From positions 474,427 to 538,426 of the forward strand of contig CAJNOI010000003.1 of NCBI GenBank assembly GCA_905250115.1: a stretch of DNA of 64,000 bases, given 5' to 3'. Origin of the DNA: Adineta steineri. Lineage: Eukaryota > Rotifera > Eurotatoria > Adinetida > Adinetidae. The notes beneath the pieces are model-generated. The model was not told the DNA's origin and made no database searches. It saw nothing but the letters and a program-made list of their open reading frames with translations. This document shows positions 57,282 through 64,000 of this stretch, one piece after another; within the stretch, counting starts at the first letter, position 1; each line of letters begins with the position of its first letter. The position numbers and the translations under genes were made by a program.

Positions 57282-60200
57282 TTATTTCGGTGCAACAAAT
57301 ATTTCAATATCATGATTTTGATTTGTCGAATTAGCAGCTGCTTTGCGTCGTTCTTGAATTAATTTTTTTAAATCATCATTTGCAGCTTTTGGTATCGGAA
57401 TTTTTGATGATTTATTTTGTTGAGGTTGAAGTTGTTTAAGACGATCATCAATTATACGAGGACGATTATTAACTTAATTTAGAAGAGAAAAAATAAAACA
57501 TATTTTTCCTATTCAATAATTAATTATATATATCATACTATCATTTGGATCATATTCTTCAATTGGTGCCCATTGTTTAGCTTGTCGTGCATCAAGTTTA
57601 GTAAACTTTTCTTTAACTTTATCAATCAATGGGTAGGTTATATCCCAAAAACCTTCAAGATCACTATCAAGTGGAATCGGTTCTCCATCAGTTAATTTTG
57701 TCTAAAGAAAAATATTATTAATAAATGAAAAAACAATATTTTTTCTTATTTACATACCACATTTGCTTGACATAAACCACGAAATTGTTTCAATTTACCT
57801 CTTAATAATAAATTAACTTCACCAATAACCGCATTAATATCAGTACGAACTACAAAATAAAATAACAAAATAAAAACAACTTTTTTTTGGCGAATTAAAT
57901 CTTACCTTCTTCAGTTAATCGATTATCATTTGCATTAATATATTCATTGTAAGTCTCTGCTTTTGATTTTATTGTTTTTTCTTCATCATCCAATTTAACT
58001 AAGAATGTTTGGCCATTCTGTAAAATGAAACAAATATATTTAAATAATCAAATAAATATTTTTAAAAATAAATCAATCACACACACACCCTTATTATTGC
58101 TGTTCTCGACATATTTGAAAGAAAACGTTATGAGAAAAAAATCCGGTTGAATGATTATAGTAGCTTTTATATACAAATAGATTGAATAATTGAACACAGG
58201 AAAATAATAATAATATATTTATAAAGAACAGGAAACTTGTTTAGTGCTTACCATTCTATGAATGAAAGGGACAAGCGTGCAATAGTGACTGATGAGAAAA
58301 AAAGATGTAATAACTGTCGTGATGGAATGAACGTGTGGGAGAGAGAGAAAGAGAAAAAAAAGAAGATGGGGACGTGGGTCGAATCGAAATTGTTATGTAG
58401 TTCAGCGCACTCGAAAGAGCTGGATAGGTTTGTTCGACAGTTACGTGCGTGTGTCCTTCGATTTAAGAAATAAAAAGAAAAGAAAGAGAGAGAAAAAAAA
58501 CGACACAAATATGAGTCACTATTATCACTTCGTATTTCTATCGCACTTCAACATGCTTCGCATCATCAAACCAAAACGAACGAATGAAAAAAAAAGTTTC
58601 TTTTTTTTTTCTATCTTAACATATAATAATAATGTATTCAGTCTTTAGAGAAATCTATATTCCCGTGATGACTTAAAAATGAACTAAATCATAGAGATGC
58701 ATTGATAAAACTGACACTCATCTAAGATAAAGAAAAGATCAAAAAGTCATATGTGTTAGATTTTCTTTTCATTTTTAGAATTTTTGTTTCTATCAATAGT
58801 TGCAAACAAAGGTCAATCATTATTATAAAGGTCATCAATAATCCCATGCCCATTTTTTACATTCTTCGTTATTTTTATTAGTAAACGGTTATAGCTCAAA
58901 AAAAAAAAGAAACGGCAAAGCAATTGATAATTATTTGTGTGTATATCATCTATATTGTGTTGGTTAGTTTAAGAATAGTGTTCAAAAAAACACACAACAA
59001 AAATGTATATTATACACACGAACAATAATCTAGTAGAAAAAAAAGAAGATACAAAATACCAATAGAAACATTTATTATCATGCAAAGAAAGAAGAAAAAT
59101 AGTTCATCACCATAAAATAAAATACGTGCAAACAATGATGTTGATTGAAGTGCGAACATTTGATTATAACAATGTTAGTCAGGTATTGAGCTTACCTTGC
59201 ATTCTTCATTTAATAATTCTTCGGTTTTTTCGATTAATTCATTAACAATCGACGAAATATCATTATCAATAAGAACATCATTATCATTTATTTCTTTTTG
59301 ATTTTCATCAATAATTATTGTTGATTGATCAGTGCTCAAAGGTTCATCGAGTTCAAAATCTGTGACTTCGATACCATTAGTTGTAGGCTCTAAATATAAC
59401 CATAATGAATCATTTCAAGTCTCATTTCCCTTTACCATTTATTCGATTTTCATCAATGTTTGCTGTTGATTGTTCAGTATTTAAAGGTTCGTTTAATTCA
59501 AAATCTGTTACTTCAACACCATTAGTAGTTGGTTCTAAATATAACAATAATAAATCATTTTAATTCTCATTTCCTTTTACCATTTATTCGATTTTCATCG
59601 ATATTTTTTGTTGATTGTTCGGTACTTAAAGGTTCATCTAATTCGAAATCTGTTACTTCAATACCATTAGTAGTCGGTCCTAAATATAAAAATAATAAAT
59701 CATTTGATATCTCATTTCTTCTTACCATTTATTCGATTTTCTTCGATATTTTTTGTTGATTGCTCGGTACTTAAAGGTTCATCTAATTCAAAATCTGTTA
59801 CTTCGATACCATTAGCAATTGGTTCTAAATATAACAATAATAAATCATTTTAATTCTCATTTCCTTTTACCATTTATTCGATTTTCATCGATATTTTTGG
59901 TTGATTGTTCAGTACTTAAAGGTTCGTTAAATTCGAAATCTGTTACTTCAATACCATTCGTAGTTGGTTCTAAATATAATAACAATGAATACTAAATCGG
60001 TTCAATACTCATTTCTTTTTACCTTCATCGATATTTTTTGTTGACTGCTCAGCACTTAAAGGTTCGTTTAATTCAAAATCTGTTACTTCAATACCATTAG
60101 TAGCCGGTTCTAAATATAATAATAAGAAATCATTTCAAATCTCATTTCTTCTTACTATGTATTTGCTTATCATCATCCTAAATGAAAAATGCTTTATCTA

Positions 60201-62795
60201 TATATATTGCAAAAAATCATCTTTTTTTTCTTCTTACGGTAAAATCTGGTAAATTATAAAATGATGATAATGCTCGTTCAGTTATTTGAATAAGATCCAT
60301 ATGAGATGCATCATCTTCTTGTTTCGATATATCATGAACTGGTTCAACGACAGCATTTTTATCTTGATTAATTACACCAAGTGCACGATCAACTGCACGT
60401 AAAAAATTTTGTTCAAATTTTTCATCATGATCGTCAAGAATTTTTCCATTTGATATAATCTTATTCTCATTAAAGTCAATTGAATTTGTTTGAACAAATG
60501 TTTCATTATCAATAGGAACAGATGGTACTACATCAATATTTGATTTATTGAGATCATTGTCTTTATGTATGACAGGTTCATTATTATCAGGTAATATTCT
60601 TGGAACATCTTCATGCTTTTGTGCTGGAAATAAATAATATATTAATGGATAAGATTATGTAAGAGATAAACGAGAACAATTACTAAAGAAATTCCGGAAG
60701 TACTAACATAAAGTGAACAATTCCGATTGTATTTAATTTCTTTTCATACAATGACTTATTGTTTAAAGCTCTCATAAATCATAGAAATAAATGAGCTGGA
60801 AAAAAAAATCTATTAGATGGAGACAATTTACATTTTGCTTCATAAAATAAAATGCGTCGATCGTATTGAACAATGCAGAAAGTCATTCATCAATCAAACA
60901 TATTCTCAGTGGGAGTAAAAAAACTAATATTTAGTATAACAAAACTAATCAACATCTACCTTCCTCTTTCTTCAACATGTCCTTGTCATCGGATAATTTG
61001 AATCGAACGAGAATTTTAACATTTATCGTAAGAACACAATATAACTCTTAGATTTTAAGTCAATATACGAATAAAATTACCTAATCGATCATTATCAACA
61101 ATATGATTTTTTTCCCATGCTGTTGATACTTCATTTTCTACATCACAAAAAAATCATAATCAAATAAAAACGAGAAAATTTTTACATACCTTTTATACTT
61201 GATGATCGAAAACTATCAATACTTTTACTAATTGGTCTTGTTCTCATATTAGAAAATAGTCTACTATTAGTATTAGTAAAATTCCAATCATATTTTTTTT
61301 TACCAACATCATAATAATGATTAAATTTAAATAAATCATTTTGACCAAATGTTTTCTCATGATTAGCAAATGATGTTGTTAATGTATAACCACTTAAAAG
61401 ACAATTTAATTTCATATTTGTTTTTTTACATGCTTGAAGTAATGGATCATCAGGTACAATTGTTGCTGATGTAATATGTTGAGTATTAGTTCGAAAATCA
61501 TTACTACGTAATGAACCATTCATAGATATTGTACTTAATGAACGATTATGTGTATCATCATTGATTATATTTCGTTTATTTATATTATTATTATTATTAT
61601 TATTGTAATATTTCGCACGAATTTCATCATAACATGCATTTATATGATCAACTTCATCTTTCTTATGTATTGGTGATGGAGGTTTTCTTGTTTCTTCATG
61701 TGAATCATTTGTAATTGATTTTGTTGGTGATTTTTCTAAAGTAAATAAATATTGGATAAGAATAACTTGCAAGTAAATGGAATAGAACCCTCAGGCATAA
61801 TCGCGTCATTGTTTCGTACATTTTTCAAGACGAGACATTTGACCTCGAAACACTTTAACAAATGTTAATATTCTCAAAATTTGCAATTCTTATATTCGAA
61901 CGTATTTTAAATTTTAAATTTTAAAAGAGAAATGTCGATTGTCATTCTTACTTAAGTTTCAATACATTATCTGTTAGTTTAACATGCTGTGCACACTAAT
62001 GAATACATATGTATTTTAACTATAATTCTTTCTTTCTAAACTTAAATTGACATGAGATAAATTTGAACGTTTCTATCGGTTTGCTTTTTTAGTGCAGTCA
62101 ATCGTAATCATCAGATAATTACTAATTTCTTTCGTAATAATGTGTCTATGAATGTCTATTGATTGTTAACATAATACTATCTTTTAACGAATAGGATAAT
62201 TTTTAGAGAAAAAAGTTGATCCCCTTCAAAACAAATAACTACTTTGTCTTTCATTCGATGTTGTTCTTTGATGTTTTGTTAATTGTGATATACGATTAGC
62301 AAGACGTCTCATTGGTGATGGATCACGTTTTCTTGATTTTCTTGCTGTTGTTGGTGTTGTTATTTGTTCATCATTTGATTGTTTTACTTCTTGTTGGTCA
62401 TTTGTTGAATGTCCATTAATTTCTGTAACTGTTTGTTTTGTACTTTCACGTGATTTTGAACGAAAACGACGCATGACAGCTGGAGAATTTAATTTCGAAC
62501 GTAAAACATTCATTAATGAACGAGATTTTTTTAATGCTTGATTAGGATTTTCATCAGATGTAACTCCTGTATCAGTTGCTCGACTTATTGTCGATGCTTT
62601 ACGAAATAATGATGTTGAATGACGATGATGACCATTTGATTTTGAAGAATTTTCATTTACATCGGAATCTTTCGTTGGGATCATAGTCGTTGATGTTGAT
62701 GTACAACGTCCACCAAGTGTCGACCATTTTCTTGACCGACGAGTACTTGTTGTTGCACGTGGTGGAAGTTGATTAGTTATGGCTATATCCGACAT
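57282..62795 (-). CDS. DLGAP: DLGAP/SAPAP-like scaffold (GKAP domain)
   Basis: Seen: fifteen exons give 932 aa: 62243-62795, 61190-61735, 61081-61137, 60238-60623, 60156-60177, 60023-60109, 59871-59969, 59726-59824, 59581-59679, 59436-59534, 59196-59389, 57906-58017, 57758-57849, 57539-57701, 57282-57472. The C-terminal quarter is the GKAP domain: KLKQFRGLCQANV, then DLEGFWDITYPLIDKVKEKF, and near the end DDLKKLIQERRKAAA and IEIFVAPK (compare IEIYIPEAQTRL in vertebrates). The N-terminal half is basic and Ser/Arg-rich, probably disordered; the middle has six copies of a 29-33 aa acidic repeat. Known: DLGAP proteins link PSD-95-type MAGUKs to Shank at synapses. The vertebrate C-terminal PDZ ligand (TRL) is absent. 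A separate short first exon (58089-58112) may start a small isoform holding only the GKAP domain. Confidence 0.85.
58089..58112 (-). other. DLGAP: alternative first coding exon of DLGAP short isoform
   Basis: Eight codons (MSRTAIIR) end in phase 0 at a GT-rich donor (gtgtgtgtg) and splice in frame to the exon at 57906-58017. The long form enters the same exon, also in phase 0, from 59196. The short form would be about 194 aa and contain only the GKAP domain. The 1.2-kb interval 58018-59195 between the two entries would then hold the second promoter. Confidence 0.5.
59196..60109 (-). repeat. DLGAP: tandem array of six duplicated exons in DLGAP
   Basis: Six exons encode variants of PTTNGIEVTDFELDEPL followed by STEQSTKNIDENRIN. 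Four are exactly 99 bp, one 87 bp (lacking four residues), and the last continues into unique sequence. All but the last are phase 1 to phase 1. The 41-53 bp introns between them are also near copies (gtaaaaggaaatgag to ttatatttag). Unit length is about 145 bp. Confidence 0.9.
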
Positions 62796-63571
62796 CTGAA
62801 AAGAAGAAGAAGAAAAAAACGTTACTTTGAAAATGAGTATGGTATTTCATTATTTGATAAAGGAAATATGATCTTAATGTTGAGTGAAAAAAAGAATAAT
62901 CTTAACAGTCATATTTTCTTTTCTTTTATGATTGATATATGTTTTATAAAAAAAAGAGAATAACATCTGTCATCATATAAAAAACTTACTAGATATTAAT
63001 GTCGATATCGTTGTTTAATAAATCCAAATGACAAAAAAAAATCTAGCTCGATCTAAAAAGAAGAACTGATAAGATATATCAACAAATAAGAACGAGATTG
63101 ACAATGCTGTTTACAATAGAATAAAGACAAGATGTGTGTATATATGAGTCAATGTGATTACATATAACAGAAGAAAAAGAAGTGGACTGCTGCCGTATAA
63201 CATCTAAATGGGCAATCATTCAGCTTGCCTATACGATAAGACAATACTTAGAGTGTTCGAATGCCTATGTTAATGCTTCAGCTACATATACTTCCAGATG
63301 CAGACAAAAAAAGAAAGAATGTATGTAAAGTATAAGCGACATACTTACATCACCTACATGCGAAGGAGAAAAAATTCACCGGCAGAAGTTCACAAAATTC
63401 AATTGATGAATACAAAAAAATGAGAAGGAAAAGAAACAGAACGATAAGAAACAACGACGTAATGGTTATGTACTGTTGCTAGTCTTATTGATGACATTGA
63501 CCTCCCCTTCTCTCTCTCCCCTCTCTCTTACTTTTAATGAACACAATCAAGCTCATTTATGTATATATGTG

Positions 63572-63603
<32 letters not shown>

Positions 63604-64000
63604 GTAAAGAAGTATAAAATTGAATATTATGACTGTACGACTACTCACGATCGGTCATTGTGTCTATATATATGATGCACTATAACGACAATAAGCAAAT
63701 ACATATTTTTTTTTCTTCGTCTTCTTCTCCTCCTTTTTTCTTTCCATCCTAATCACAAGGGTTACTGCTTCCGTATCCTCACACAATACAAAAGATGGTG
63801 ATACCCTCCATCTCATATTCCACCCACTCGCTCTCAATATGCGTATCTGTCTGTCCAATGCACAAGGAAAAAGAAATATATGTAAAGAACAGGAAAAAAA
63901 AGAAAAATCTGTTTTATACTATTCATCTTTCCTATGAACTAATACAGGACAGATTCAATTAGAAAGATAGATCACTATTATGATGATCATTATCAATAGG
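62796..64000. other. upstream region of DLGAP with microsatellites
   Basis: No coding gene is supported. The region has a pyrimidine-rich CT stretch near 63500-63530 and a TA/TG-rich simple repeat at about 63558-63602. It may contain untranslated 5' exons of DLGAP. Confidence 0.45.
63558..63602. repeat. TA-rich microsatellite
   Basis: Mixed (TA)n and TGTATA run (gtatatatgtgtatatgt, then a long alternating TA tract) in the DLGAP upstream region. Confidence 0.85.

Noticed and set aside
58237..58648. Open frames inside the long DLGAP intron
   Set aside because: Lys/Glu-rich translations of purine tracts with no homology; better explained as intron or promoter DNA.

Overview
The window reads as nuclear DNA of a bdelloid rotifer (an inference; the nearest genus cannot be fixed by eye). 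It is strongly AT-rich. Genes are split by tiny GT-AG introns, mostly 45-110 bp. It carries families that I associate with bdelloid genomes: ADP-ribosyltransferase-TPR proteins, F-box proteins with NLR-type leucine-rich repeats, and a bacterial-type glycosyl hydrolase gene. I rebuilt the multi-exon genes by hand from splice signals; every complete model given here sums to a whole number of codons.

Layout. (1) 0.3-11.6 kb holds conserved animal genes: a DENND1/connecdenn Rab35 exchange factor, a RUN-domain (RUSC-like) protein, a UBA-peptidyl-tRNA hydrolase 2, and an Id-like HLH protein on the opposite strand. (2) 11.6-30.7 kb is a gene-poor accessory island. It holds a 188-bp TA-flanked MITE, two intronless ADP-ribosyltransferase-TPR paralogues facing each other (15.3-17.7 kb + and 24.6-27.0 kb -), an F-box-LRR gene built from twelve one-repeat exons, a telomere-like TGTGGG-rich patch and a piggyBac relic. 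(3) 30.7-39.8 kb holds an alpha-1,3-fucosyltransferase, two unrecognised genes, a secreted chitin-binding mucin-like protein, a hAT MITE with a perfect 8-bp target duplication, CMC4 and a small membrane protein. (4) 40.1-47.3 kb is a tandem pair of 12-exon GH13 alpha-glucan enzymes of bacterial character, with identical exon lengths. (5) 48.2-62.8 kb holds VDAC with two frame-preserving extra exons, a Q/H/P-rich gene, a collagen XV/XVIII-type multiplexin almost without collagen helix, and a DLGAP/SAPAP scaffold containing a tandem array of duplicated exons.

The most interesting points are the in-frame cassette exons placed exactly at the conserved NTG-KK point of VDAC; two independent genes that grew by tandem duplication of exon plus intron; the transferred and then duplicated GH13 pair with a conversion-like tract; the near helix-free multiplexin; and the paired ADP-ribosyltransferase-TPR genes around an F-box-LRR gene, an arrangement that invites a defence or self-surveillance hypothesis. 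I saw no CRISPR array, rRNA or recognisable tRNA.
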